Assembly (NCBI GenBank): GCA_036395755.1
Contig: DASWCZ010000047.1
Location: 1-35,664 of the forward strand
Direction of reading: 5' to 3'
Length of the DNA: 35,664 bases
DNA from: Gp7-AA6 sp036395755
GTDB lineage: Bacteria; Acidobacteriota; Thermoanaerobaculia; UBA5066; Gp7-AA6
Positions 1 through 8,047 of this stretch are shown here, one piece after another; position 1 is the first letter of the stretch; each line of letters begins with the position of its first letter. The position numbers and the translations under genes were made by a program. Below the pieces are notes generated by a model. It did not search any database. It was given only the letters and a program-made list of their open reading frames with translations, and was not told the origin of the DNA.

Positions 1-1268
1 AAAGCGATTTGCTTTCCATCAGGCGAAAAAGCAGGCTGGACGTCGTCAGCCGGGCTGTTCGTGATGTTGACGTCCGGCCCCCCGGAGACCTGCTTCAGGA
101 AGATGTCGAAGTTGCCGGTGCGATCGGAGACGTACGCGATCGTCTCGCCGTCGGGCGAGAACGTCGGCTCGCCTTCGTAGCCCGGCTCGGACGTGAGCGG
201 CGTCAGCGTCACGTCGGCAAGGTTCGACCCGCCGTGTCGCGCGCCGGAACGGCCCAGATACCACGCGCCCGCGACGAGCGCCGCGACGACGAGAGCTGCC
301 GCTCCCCACGGGAGTCCCCGTCCTTTCGCGGGCGCCGCGGGCGCCGCGGGCACCGGGGTGACCGGCCTCGCAAACCCCGACTCGAGCGCGCGCCTCGCGC
401 GCTTCAGATCGAGCGCGAAATCGCCGGCGTGCTGGTATCGCTCAGCCGGGTCCTTCGCGAGCGCCTTGCCGAGGATCTCGGTCGCCTCCGGCGGGACCCG
501 CGGGTTTCGCTCGGCCGCCGGCACCGGCTCCTCGTTGATGATCGCGTGGAGAGTCTCGACGGCGCTCTTTCCGGAAAACGGGCGGCTGCCGGTCAGTCCC
601 TCGTAGAGAACGAGACCCAGCGAGAAGAGATCGGTGCGGTGATCGAGCGGGCGGCCCTGCGCCTGCTCGGGCGACATGTAGGAAACCGTTCCGAGAATGA
701 CGCCCGTGCCTGTGCCGGCGGGCGCGCGCGGGGTGTCGGCGACGGTCGCGACGCTGCTCTGAAGGAGCGGCGCATTCTGGCGCTCGACGACCTTTGCCAG
801 CCCGAAGTCCATGATCTTCACCTGGCCGTTCCGGTTGATCATCAGGTTCTCGGGTTTGATGTCGCGATGGACGATCCCCGCTTCGTGCGCCGCGGCGAGG
901 CCGGCGGCGGCCTGCGAGACGAGATCGAACGTCCGGCGCACTTCGATCGGGCCCGCCCCGAGCAGCTCGCGAAGCGTCTGCCCATCGACGTACTCCATCG
1001 CGATGAAGTCCCGATCCTGCGCAGTGCCGATATCGTAGATCGTGACGATCTGCGGATGGTTGAGCGCGGAAACCGCTCGCGCCTCCTGCGAGAACCGGCG
1101 CCGTACCTCCGGGTCGGAGAAGAGGCCCTCCGGGAGGAGCTTCAAAGCGACCTTTCGACCGAGCGTCGTGTCTTCCGCCAGGAAGACCTCGCCCATCCCG
1201 CCAGCGCCAAGCTTACGGAGAACCCGGAACCGGGACATGCTCTGGAGCTCTGGCGGCAGGTCGCTCAC
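1..1268 (-). CDS. Membrane Ser/Thr protein kinase with PD40 beta-propeller (C-terminus outside window)
   Basis: PknB-type kinase that phosphorylates Ser/Thr of target proteins. All kinase motifs are present: glycine loop GAGGMGEV (about 21-28), VALK lysine (about 43), alpha-C Glu in SQEAR (about 62), HRDIKPEN (about 134-141), DFG (about 154), GTVSYMSPEQ and DLFSLG. A proline/alanine-rich linker leads to one TM helix (about 321-338), then PD40/TolB-like blades with repeated FSPDG motifs, expected outside the membrane. About 422 residues lie inside the window and the reading frame is open at the edge. I chose the GTG at 1268 because GAGG lies 6 nt upstream; an in-frame ATG at 1238 is the alternative. 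The GTG is 3 nt after the ctaF stop, so the kinase looks like the last gene of the respiratory operon. Kinase identity is certain; a role in controlling respiration is inferred from position only. Confidence 0.93.
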   Translation of the reverse strand, partial: MSDLPPELQSMSRFRVLRKLGAGGMGEVFLAEDTTLGRKVALKLLPEGLFSDPEVRRRFSQEARAVSALNHPQIVTIYDIGTAQDRDFIAMEYVDGQTLRELLGAGPIEVRRTFDLVSQAAAGLAAAHEAGIVHRDIKPENLMINRNGQVKIMDFGLAKVVERQNAPLLQSSVATVADTPRAPAGTGTGVILGTVSYMSPEQAQGRPLDHRTDLFSLGLVLYEGLTGSRPFSGKSAVETLHAIINEEPVPAAERNPRVPPEATEILGKALAKDPAERYQHAGDFALDLKRARRALESGFARPVTPVPAAPAAPAKGRGLPWGAAALVVAALVAGAWYLGRSGARHGGSNLADVTLTPLTSEPGYEGEPTFSPDGETIAYVSDRTGNFDIFLKQVSGGPDVNITNSPADDVQPAFSPDGKQIA

Positions 1269-1271
1269 GAA

Positions 1272-1568
1272 CTACCTCGAGATCGGCAACCAGCCGCGCG
1301 TCATGAAGTCGGAAAGAGTAAAGGCGATCAAAATCGCGAGCCAGAAGAGACCGCCCGCGACCACGATCTGGGTCAGCCGCGGGCTGTACTTTACGTGCAT
1401 GAAGAAGAGCGCGACGAGCGTCGCCTTCACAAACGCGATGCCGAGCGCGACGACCGTGTTCCAGGGACCGAGGTTGAGGAAGGAGATCGCCGTCGTGGTC
1501 GCGGTCAGTACGATGAGGGCGGTGAACACCGCGAAATAGACCTTCGGGGGGACGACGTGCTGCGCCAT
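1272..1568 (-). CDS. ctaF: Cytochrome c oxidase subunit IV, prokaryotic type (CtaF/CoxD)
   Basis: Small accessory subunit of the caa3 oxidase, 98 residues, with three hydrophobic helices. The typical features are AFVKATLVALFFMHVKYSPRL-like core residues around 45-65 and a PPKVYF start. The ATG at 1568 is preceded by GGGGGAG at a good distance. Reading could in principle begin further upstream, but that sequence is a repeat element, so the ATG at 1568 is preferred. Its first 13 bases are a copy of bases just after the ctaE stop, evidence that an element inserted into the original start of this gene. It follows ctaE and precedes the kinase. Confidence 0.9.
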   Translation of the reverse strand: MAQHVVPPKVYFAVFTALIVLTATTTAISFLNLGPWNTVVALGIAFVKATLVALFFMHVKYSPRLTQIVVAGGLFWLAILIAFTLSDFMTRGWLPISR

Positions 1569-1665
1569 CACACTCCCCCAAGAGCCGTCATCCCGAGGAC
1601 CGAAGGTCCGAGGGGTCCCTCGCTTCGCTCGGGATGGCAGCTCTGTAAAACGTGCTGCGCCATCA
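1555..1665. repeat. CHPERSEG-type inverted repeat flanked by a 16-bp direct duplication
   Basis: The core (about 1587-1639) begins GTCATCCCGAG and ends CTCGGGATGG, with an inner GGACCGAAGGTCC hairpin; it is related to copies near 17150 and 22875. On each side lies TGATGGCGCAGCACGT read on the minus strand, at 1570-1555 and 1665-1650. This looks like a target-site duplication or a copy made by slippage, spanning the ctaE stop and ctaF start. Confidence 0.8.
1568..1663 (-). CDS. 31-codon mini-ORF made by repeat insertion between ctaE and ctaF
   Basis: The ATG at 1663 overlaps the ctaE stop as TGATG and starts with codons MAQHV, the same as ctaF. The frame then runs through a CHPERSEG-type repeat and stops with a TGA (1570-1568) that overlaps the real ctaF ATG, again as TGATG. 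This looks like the displaced original ctaF start, now a short coupling peptide. It may be translated as a by-product of coupling; no function for the peptide is claimed. A dead remnant is the alternative. Confidence 0.4.
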   Translation of the reverse strand: MAQHVLQSCHPERSEGPLGPSVLGMTALGGV

Positions 1666-2355
1666 GTGAAGGTGCCTTCCAATCAGGTACAGCAGCGGAA
1701 ACAGGAAGATCCACACGATGTCGACGAAGTGCCAGTAGAGGCCGGAGACCTCGACCGGCGTGTAGTAGTCCGGTCCGTAGCGTCCCTTCCGCGCCTGGAG
1801 CACGAGCGCCGTCAAGAGCCCGATGCCGATCACCATGTGGGCGGCGTGCAGCCCTGTCATCGCGAAATAGAGCGAGTAGAAGATCTCGGCCTGCCGCGCG
1901 TACGGGCCGGGAAAGCGGAAATGGAGTCCGGGGACCAGGTGGTCGTGGAACTTGTGTCCGTACTCGACCGCCTTGACGCCGAGGAAGACTCCGCCGAGGG
2001 CCATCGTCGCGAGCAGGAACACGAGGACCGCGCGGCGGCGGCCGGTCGAGGCCGAGAAGACCGCCAGTGCCATCGTCAGGCTCGAGACGATCAGGACGGC
2101 GGTGTTGAACGTTCCCAGGCTGATGTCGAGGTGGCGGCTCGCCTCCGCGAACGCCCGCGCGTACTGGGAGCGATAAACGGTGTAAGCGAGAAAGAGGCCT
2201 CCGAAAAAGAGAATCTCGGTGACGAGAAACACCCACATGCCGAGCGACGAAGCATCGCGCTGCTGCTCCATCGTGTCGAAGTGGTGCTGGAGCTCGCGCG
2301 GTCCGGCGTGGGCGGCCGGCGCAGCACCCGCCGCGGGCCCTCGCGCCTCAGCCAA
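1663..2355 (-). CDS. ctaE: Cytochrome c oxidase subunit III (CtaE/CoxC)
   Basis: Integral membrane subunit of the haem-copper oxidase, 230 residues with about five to six helices. Family marks are HHFDTMEQQRDASSLGMW (about 24-41), the LFFGGLFLAY helix, EY/GHKF in mid-protein and the SGLYWHFVDIVWIFLFPLLYL end. The chosen start is TTG at 2355, which overlaps the ctaD stop (TTGGCTGA) and has GAGG 9 nt upstream. An internal ATG at 2271 would remove the conserved HHFDT part, so it is less likely. The stop TGA at 1665-1663 overlaps an ATG that was probably the original ctaF start. Confidence 0.93.
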   Translation of the reverse strand: MAEARGPAAGAAPAAHAGPRELQHHFDTMEQQRDASSLGMWVFLVTEILFFGGLFLAYTVYRSQYARAFAEASRHLDISLGTFNTAVLIVSSLTMALAVFSASTGRRRAVLVFLLATMALGGVFLGVKAVEYGHKFHDHLVPGLHFRFPGPYARQAEIFYSLYFAMTGLHAAHMVIGIGLLTALVLQARKGRYGPDYYTPVEVSGLYWHFVDIVWIFLFPLLYLIGRHLH

Positions 2356-3994
2356 CGACTTCGACCTCGCCGGGCGAATAGTGGTAAGGCTCGTCCGTCA
2401 CGACCGGAGTCACGGGGAAGTTCTCCGTGGGCGGCGGCGACGGGGTGTCCCACTCGAGCCCGGTCGAGCCCCACGGATTTGCGGGCGCGGCCTTTCCGTA
2501 CCGCATCGACCAGACGAGATAGACCATGGGCATGAGGTAGCCGACGCCCAGGATCGAGGCTCCCGCGGTGGACATGACGTTCAAGACCTGGAACTCCGGC
2601 GGATAGGCGTGATAGCGCCGCGGCATCCCGAGGTAGCCGAGGATGAACTGCGGGAAGAACGTCAGGTTGAAGCCGAGAAAGACGACCAGGGCCGCAAAGC
2701 GCGCCCACGCTTCCGGGTAGAGCTTCCCCGAGATCTTCGGCCACCAGTAGTGGATCCCGCCCAGGTACCCCATGATCGCGCCGCCGACCATGATGTAGTG
2801 GAAATGCGCGACGATGAAGTACGTGTCGTGAACGTGCACGTCCACTCCGAGCGTCGCCAAGAAGAGGCCGGTCAACCCGCCGATCGTGAAGAGCCCGATG
2901 AAGCCGAAGGCGTAGAGCATCGGCGTCCGGTAGGAGATCGACCCCTTGTACATGGTCGCCGTCCAGTTGAAGACCTTGACCGCCGAGGGGATGGCGACGA
3001 GGAAGGAAAGGAGCGAGAAGATCATCCCGGCATAGACCGACTGGCCGCTGACGAACATGTGGTGGCCCCAGACGAGAAATCCGAGGACCGCGATCCCGAT
3101 CGAGGCAAATGCGACGAACTTGTAACCGAAGATGTTCTTGCGCGAGAAGGTCGTCACGAGCTCGGACACGACGCCCATTGCCGGCAGCACCATGATGTAG
3201 ACGGCAGGGTGCGAGTAGAACCAGAAGAGGTGCTGGAAGAGGATCGGGTCTCCTCCCAGCCGGGGATCGAAGATGCCGAAGTGGAAGAGCCGCTCGACGG
3301 CGACCATGAGCAGCGTTACGGCAATGACCGGAGTGGCGAGCACGAATATGAGGCTCGTCGCGTAGTGCGACCAGACGAAGAGCGGCAGGCGGAACCAGGT
3401 CAGCCCGGGTGCGCGCATCGTGTGAATCGTGACGATGAAGTTCAGCCCGGTCAGGATCGAGGAGAAGCCGGTGATGAAGATGCCGACGGCGGTCGCGACG
3501 ACGTGCGTGTTCGAAGAGGCCGTGCTGTACGGCGTGTAGAACGTCCAGCCGGTGTCGACTCCGCCGTGGACCACCGCCCAGAGCGTGAACGTCGCGCCGA
3601 CCATGTAGATGTACCAGGAGAGCAGGTTCAACCTCGGGAAGGCCAGGTCCTTTGCGCCGATCATCATCGGAATCAGGAAGTTGCCGAGGACGGCGGGGAT
3701 CGACGGGATCAGGAAGAAGAACACCATGATCACGCCGTGCATCGTGAAGAGCTTGTTGTAGGTCTGCGACTGCACGAGGTCTCCGGCGGGCGTCAGGAGC
3801 TCGAGCCGGATCAGCAGAGCGAAGAGCCCTCCGAGGAAGAAGAAGAACGTGATCGACGCGAGGTAGAGGAGAGCGATCCGTTTGTGATCACGCGTCAAGA
3901 GCCACGACTTCACGCCGTAGGTCGCGTTCAGGTAGTTCACGCGCGGCTCGACCGGATGCTCCGACGGGAGCGGCGCGATGGCCGCAGAGCTCAC
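2348..3994 (-). CDS. ctaD: caa3-type cytochrome c oxidase subunit I, A2 subfamily (CtaD/CoxA)
   Basis: Catalytic subunit that reduces O2 at haem a3-CuB and pumps protons; 548 residues, about 12 helices. Visible marks are HGVIMVFFFLIP (haem a His), WFYSHPAVYIM (CuB His and the cross-linked Tyr), GHHMFVSG (two CuB His), AVKVFNWTATM (K-channel Lys) and VAHFHYIMVGG (haem ligands). The YSHP form, without the D-channel Glu of HPEVY, is the known signature of A2-type oxidases such as Thermus caa3. The GTG at 3994 overlaps the ctaC stop as GTGA and has GGGAGG just upstream. The gene overlaps ctaE by 8 bases. Confidence 0.96.
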   Translation of the reverse strand: MSSAAIAPLPSEHPVEPRVNYLNATYGVKSWLLTRDHKRIALLYLASITFFFFLGGLFALLIRLELLTPAGDLVQSQTYNKLFTMHGVIMVFFFLIPSIPAVLGNFLIPMMIGAKDLAFPRLNLLSWYIYMVGATFTLWAVVHGGVDTGWTFYTPYSTASSNTHVVATAVGIFITGFSSILTGLNFIVTIHTMRAPGLTWFRLPLFVWSHYATSLIFVLATPVIAVTLLMVAVERLFHFGIFDPRLGGDPILFQHLFWFYSHPAVYIMVLPAMGVVSELVTTFSRKNIFGYKFVAFASIGIAVLGFLVWGHHMFVSGQSVYAGMIFSLLSFLVAIPSAVKVFNWTATMYKGSISYRTPMLYAFGFIGLFTIGGLTGLFLATLGVDVHVHDTYFIVAHFHYIMVGGAIMGYLGGIHYWWPKISGKLYPEAWARFAALVVFLGFNLTFFPQFILGYLGMPRRYHAYPPEFQVLNVMSTAGASILGVGYLMPMVYLVWSMRYGKAAPANPWGSTGLEWDTPSPPPTENFPVTPVVTDEPYHYSPGEVEVVG

Positions 3995-4989
3995 TTTGGC
4001 GCCTCCCGCTCGGGGGCCGATTCCTTCACCGGCTGCGGGATCCCCGCCGGCGACGGCGCCGCTTTCGAGAGCGATTTGATGTAAGCGACGAGCTGGAGGA
4101 GTCCTTCCTCGCTGATCAGGCCCTGGAAGGTCGGCATGATCGGCTGGAAACCGGCCACGAGCTTGGCGTTGGGCGCGACGATCGACTCGCGGATGTAACT
4201 CTCGTCCGCGACGATCGTCCGCCCGCCCTGGAGGGTCACGGTCTTCCCGAAGAGACCCTCGAGGTTCGGACCGCGGGCGAGCGAGTCCGGGCGGTGGCAG
4301 GTGTTGCACGCGTGCTGGGCGAAGAGCTTCGCGCCGGCCGAGGCGAGCGACTCGCTTCCCGTGCCCCCGGCTAGCCAGTTCTGGAACGCCAGGGGATCCA
4401 TCACTTCGACCCATCCCGTCATCGCGGAGTGCTTCGTGCCGCAGTACTGCGCACAGAAGACGTGGTAGCGGCCGGGCCGGGTCGCCTCGAACCACGCCGT
4501 CGCGTAGCGCCCGGGCACCACGTCCTTCTTCATGCGGAAGGCTGGTACGAAGAAGTCGTGGATGACGTCCTCGGAGGTCAGGGTCAGGCGGACCGCGCGG
4601 CCGACCGGGACGTGGAGCTCGTTGATCTCCCGCTGCCCATCGGCGTGCTGGATCTTCCACATCCACTGCTTGCCGACGATGTAAATCTCCAGCGCGTCGG
4701 TGGGCGGACGGTTCATGGCGAAGAAGAGCTTCGTCCCCCAGAAGAAGAACGTAAACGTGATGAGCAACGGAATGACCGACCAGGCGACTTCGAGCTTCAG
4801 CGAGCCTTCGACTCCGGGCGGGGTCTCCGACTCCGAGCGGCGCCGGTACTTGATGGCGAAGTAGATGACCGAGAGCGCAATCAAGGTCGCGAAGAAGAAG
4901 CTGACGGCGAGCAGGTAGAAGTAGAGGTTATCGACGTGCGGCGCCATCGAGGAGGCCTGCCGGGGGAAGAGCGGGAATCCCTGGTCCAT
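3991..4989 (-). CDS. ctaC: Cytochrome c oxidase subunit II with fused cytochrome c domain (CtaC/CoxB)
   Basis: Electron entry subunit, 332 residues. Two TM helices lie at about 22-45 and 70-90. The CuA cupredoxin domain follows, with HDFF (about 143) and FCAQYCGTKHSAM (about 177-189). A class I cytochrome c domain comes next, with haem site CNTCH (about 227-231) and a possible Met ligand in PIMPTFQG (about 282). The CuA fused to haem c defines a caa3 oxidase. Many relatives have Glu where CAQYC has Gln; that position binds copper through the backbone, so activity should be kept. The ATG at 4989 overlaps the sco stop as TGATG. A proline-rich tail ends the protein. Confidence 0.95.
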   Translation of the reverse strand: MDQGFPLFPRQASSMAPHVDNLYFYLLAVSFFFATLIALSVIYFAIKYRRRSESETPPGVEGSLKLEVAWSVIPLLITFTFFFWGTKLFFAMNRPPTDALEIYIVGKQWMWKIQHADGQREINELHVPVGRAVRLTLTSEDVIHDFFVPAFRMKKDVVPGRYATAWFEATRPGRYHVFCAQYCGTKHSAMTGWVEVMDPLAFQNWLAGGTGSESLASAGAKLFAQHACNTCHRPDSLARGPNLEGLFGKTVTLQGGRTIVADESYIRESIVAPNAKLVAGFQPIMPTFQGLISEEGLLQLVAYIKSLSKAAPSPAGIPQPVKESAPEREAPK

Positions 4990-5825
4990 CAGCGCGACCT
5001 CGGTGCCGGCGCGCCTGCCGCGGCTCGGACCGCTTTGCGGTGGTCTCGTCGCCACATGACCGACAGGAAGATCGCGAGGACGAGGACGGCCGCGACCCCT
5101 CCGAGGCGCACCATGTTCATCACGACCGCGCCGTATCGCCCGGCGACCGGGTCGTAGTGGTAGCAGTAGAGAAGGAGCTGGTCGACCGGCGTTCCGATTT
5201 TTCCGCGAGCGGCCTCGACGAGCGCGAGACGCAGGTCGCGGGGCGCGTACTCGATTCCGAAGAAGTAGCGCGAGAGCCGCCCGTCGGGCGTCGCGACGTA
5301 GATTGCGCTCGCGTGCGCGAACTGCCCGATCCCCTCGTCCCACGAGTACCGGAACCCGACGGCGTCGGTCAGGGCGGCGATCGATCGAGGCTCTCCCGTC
5401 AGGAAGTGCCAGCCCGGCGCCGCTCCCGGCCTCCCGTAGCGCGCGACGTACGGCTCCTTCTTCGCCCGGGCGGCCGCGGGAGTGTCCCGCGGGTCGAAGC
5501 TGACCGTCACGACCTCGAACTCGCGGCCGGCGTCGAACGACAGGACCCGGAGAGCCGAGAGGAGGCCGTTCAAGACCTGAGTGCAGAGCATCGGACAGTT
5601 GTAGTACGCGAGCACGAGCACGACCGGGCGCTTTCCGAAGTAGTCGGAGAGATGGACGGTCCGCCCCGACTCCTCGCGGAAAGGGAGATCGAGAGGCAGC
5701 GGGCGATCGAGGCGCTGCTCGATCGCGACGTTGCGAAGGATCTGCGGGCGTCCATCCTGCGCGATTTGCGCAAAGAGACTCGGCGCGACCAGTCCCGTGA
5801 AAACGACGCCGAGCGCCCGTCTCAT
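4989..5825 (-). CDS. SCO1/SenC family copper chaperone
   Basis: Thioredoxin-fold copper protein that helps build CuA in oxidase subunit II; 278 residues. A signal peptide (MRRALGVVFTGLVAPSLFAQ) is followed by the SCO domain with copper motif CPMLC (about 75-79) and the distal His in QFAHASAI (about 170). A C-terminal TM helix (about 236-256) anchors it. This long form with a C-terminal anchor is usual in ACIII-caa3 clusters. The ATG at 5825 overlaps the upstream stop as ATGA, and the stop overlaps the ctaC start, so copper delivery and oxidase are made together. Confidence 0.92.
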   Translation of the reverse strand: MRRALGVVFTGLVAPSLFAQIAQDGRPQILRNVAIEQRLDRPLPLDLPFREESGRTVHLSDYFGKRPVVLVLAYYNCPMLCTQVLNGLLSALRVLSFDAGREFEVVTVSFDPRDTPAAARAKKEPYVARYGRPGAAPGWHFLTGEPRSIAALTDAVGFRYSWDEGIGQFAHASAIYVATPDGRLSRYFFGIEYAPRDLRLALVEAARGKIGTPVDQLLLYCYHYDPVAGRYGAVVMNMVRLGGVAAVLVLAIFLSVMWRRDHRKAVRAAAGAPAPRSR

Positions 5826-6262
5826 GGGTTCTTCTCCTGTCCCGCGTCCCGTGTCCCGCCACCCGGAACGGGCGTCACCGCCGGCGTGACCGGCTTCGTG
5901 ACCGGCAGGCCGCGCTCGACCAGGAGATCGATCGCGCGCGCGATCGGGATCCGCGCCACGCCGGCGTTGCGGTCCACCCATCCGTAGGTCGTCAGGACCG
6001 CGTCTTCTCGCGCCCGCATCCGGAGGCGCGGCGCGAGCGGGTCCGGCTCCAACCGCGGCTCGGGCGGCGTGCGCCGCAGGCTCGCCGAGACCATGGGGGA
6101 GACGGCCTCGACCTGGTCCTGCCGCCGCTCGCGCTTCTCGAGCAGACGAAAGAACCCCCAGACGGCGACGTAGATGACGATCGTGACGGCCGCGAGGCCG
6201 ATTCCGAACTTGACGATCCCGCCGATCGAGACGTCGCTCGTCTCGTGGCCGGCTTCAGTCAT
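5822..6262 (-). CDS. ACIII/caa3 cluster-associated single-TM protein of unknown role
   Basis: 146 residues: a short N-terminus, one TM helix (about 17-40, GLAAVTIVIYVAVWGFF), a charged KRERRQ stretch, a proline-rich linker, then a short soluble piece with YGWVDRNAGVARIPIARAIDLLVERGLP-like order of conserved positions (about 93-120). I recall similar hypothetical proteins in ACIII operons, but no biochemical function. A positional counterpart of the small ActG subunit of some ACIII complexes is possible, not shown. The ATG at 6262 overlaps actF by 8 bases; its stop overlaps sco as ATGA. Confidence 0.75.
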   Translation of the reverse strand: MTEAGHETSDVSIGGIVKFGIGLAAVTIVIYVAVWGFFRLLEKRERRQDQVEAVSPMVSASLRRTPPEPRLEPDPLAPRLRMRAREDAVLTTYGWVDRNAGVARIPIARAIDLLVERGLPVTKPVTPAVTPVPGGGTRDAGQEKNP

Positions 6263-7433
6263 GAGCCAGCGCCTCCTGGAGCTCGGGGTCGTTCAACGGC
6301 AGGAGCGGCCGCTTGCCGAGCTGCCACGAAAAGACGGCGAGCCAGAGCCCGCCGACTCCGATCGGAGCGAGAACGTCCATCCAGTGGAGCCGGAAGCGGT
6401 CCCCGGCGAACGGAGGTTGCGTCAGCCAGAAGATCTCCACCAACTGCATGAAAACGACGAGCCCCGCGACCGTCGCGAGGACGCGCGGATTGCGGTTGGC
6501 GGACGCGGGCAGGAGCATCAGGAAGGGAAGGACGAAGTGGAAGAGCAGGATCGCGACGGCGATCCAGCCCCAGCCTCCCTGCAGGCGGCGCAGGTACCAG
6601 GGGATCTCCTCCGGCAGGTTTCCGGCCCAGATAATCAGGTACTGCGAGAACGAGACGTACGCCCAGAACATCACGAAGGCGAGCATCAGCTTCCCGAGGT
6701 CGTGGTAGTGCCGCGCCGCGACGTAACCCGAGAGAGGGGCGCGCTCCGCTAAGAGAACGAGGACGACGACGATGAAGGCGAAAGCGGAAAGGCCCTGGCC
6801 GGCGATGAACAGCACGCCGTACATGGTCGAAAACCAGCGCGGCTCGAGCGACATCGCCCAGTCGATCGACGCGAACGTGACCGACAGTCCGTAGACCACG
6901 AGGCCCGCCGAGGACAGGAGCTGCAGCCGGCGGTTGATCGGCCGGCCGCCGGCCGTGTCCTGCTCGAGAGACCACCGGTTCAGAAAATACGCGAACGCGA
7001 GCCACGCGCCGAAGTAGAGGACCGCGCGGCCGAAGAAAAACGGCACGTTCAGGTAAAGGCTCTTGTGCCGGAGGGCCGCGTCGCGGGCGACGGCGGCCGG
7101 ATCGGCCCACTCGTAGAGCTTCCGGGCTCCGGCGACGATCGGGAGAAAGAGCAGCGCCATCAGCGGCAGCGTGCGCGTCGCCGACTCGAGCGGGCGGCGG
7201 ATGGGGAGGCCCCATGCCCCGCCCGTGACGTGGTGGAGCATCGCGACCGCCATGCAGCCGAGCGCGATCCCCGCCCAGAAGAGGAAGGCAAAGAGGTACG
7301 AGTGGAAGAACTGGGAGGGCGCGAAGAAGCCGCCCACGGCGCACGCCGCGAGCGCCGCGACCCCGACGAAGAGCGCCGGCCGCTGAAAGCGATCGAGAGC
7401 GTGAGGCAGGGCGATTCCGGTCCGTCCGTTCAT
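6255..7433 (-). CDS. actF: Alternative complex III membrane subunit ActF
   Basis: 392 residues, about ten TM helices; second large NrfD-like membrane subunit of the quinol:cytochrome c oxidoreductase ACIII. Typical segments are AMLHHVTGGAWGLPIRRPLESATRTLP (short parts of it are family hallmarks), HKSLYLNVPFF, SIDWAMSLEP-RWFSTMYG, and the QFLIIWAGNLPEE-like stretch here reading QYLIIWAGNLPEE. The start at 7433 is preferred because ATGA overlaps the actE stop; a longer upstream frame is only the shadow of actE. It overlaps the next small gene by 8 bases. Confidence 0.93.
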   Translation of the reverse strand: MNGRTGIALPHALDRFQRPALFVGVAALAACAVGGFFAPSQFFHSYLFAFLFWAGIALGCMAVAMLHHVTGGAWGLPIRRPLESATRTLPLMALLFLPIVAGARKLYEWADPAAVARDAALRHKSLYLNVPFFFGRAVLYFGAWLAFAYFLNRWSLEQDTAGGRPINRRLQLLSSAGLVVYGLSVTFASIDWAMSLEPRWFSTMYGVLFIAGQGLSAFAFIVVVLVLLAERAPLSGYVAARHYHDLGKLMLAFVMFWAYVSFSQYLIIWAGNLPEEIPWYLRRLQGGWGWIAVAILLFHFVLPFLMLLPASANRNPRVLATVAGLVVFMQLVEIFWLTQPPFAGDRFRLHWMDVLAPIGVGGLWLAVFSWQLGKRPLLPLNDPELQEALAHD

Positions 7434-8047
7434 CGGGGAGCTCCCTCGAGACGCCCGCGCTCCGGCTCGGGGACGTCCTGGATCGTCGCCCGCTCGGAAA
7501 GCTGAAGGGCCCGGACGTAGGCCGCGATCGCCCAGCGGTCCGACGGCGGGATCTGCTGAGCGTAATCGGGCATCGCGCCGAGCCCGCGCGTCATCACGTC
7601 GTAGAAGCTCCCGATCGGCGCGTCCCGGAGCCGGTCGATGTGCAGCGACGGCGGAGGACGGTAACCCCGGCGGACGACCATCCCTTCGCCCGCGCCGGTC
7701 CGGTCGTGGCAGGGAGTACAGAAGATCTCGTAGCGCTCGCGCCCGCGCAGAAGGAGCTCGCGCGTGAGCGGCACCGGCAAGGTCGTCGAGAGCGCCTCCG
7801 CGCTCGGAGCTCCGGCCGCGGGCATCGGCGCCGCGGCGAGGGTCCCGCGAGCGACCGTTCCCTCGACGAGCGGCCGGGACGCGCGCTGGTCCGCGAAGAA
7901 ATCGCTCTTCTCGAGCGGTTTGTATTTGGGTTGGTCGTACATTTCCTGCCGGCAAGCCGCCAGGACGAAGAGCAAAGAGCCGAGACCGAGGACCCGGGTC
8001 GCGCGGGAGTGACCGAGGACCGGGGAGCGCGGAACGAGGACCGTCAT
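7430..8047 (-). CDS. actE: Alternative complex III monohaem cytochrome c lipoprotein ActE
   Basis: 205 residues. The N-terminus has a lipoprotein signal with lipobox LAAC (Cys about 32), so the protein should be lipid-anchored outside the membrane. One haem c site CTPCH lies at about 110-114, with a possible axial Met in GLGAMPDY. The YDQPKYKPLEKSDFF segment after the lipid site is characteristic of ActE. It probably carries electrons out of the ACIII core. The ATG at 8047 overlaps the actD stop as ATGA, and the stop overlaps actF in the same way. Confidence 0.93.
   Translation of the reverse strand: MTVLVPRSPVLGHSRATRVLGLGSLLFVLAACRQEMYDQPKYKPLEKSDFFADQRASRPLVEGTVARGTLAAAPMPAAGAPSAEALSTTLPVPLTRELLLRGRERYEIFCTPCHDRTGAGEGMVVRRGYRPPPSLHIDRLRDAPIGSFYDVMTRGLGAMPDYAQQIPPSDRWAIAAYVRALQLSERATIQDVPEPERGRLEGAPR

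Noticed and set aside
9..1976. A 655-codon plus-strand frame opposite the kinase and oxidase genes, and other long frames such as 2219-4084 (+) and 18364-21261 (-).
   Set aside because: They are antisense shadows in high-GC DNA: Arg/Glu/Asp-rich, no domains, and they lie across well-identified genes on the other strand.
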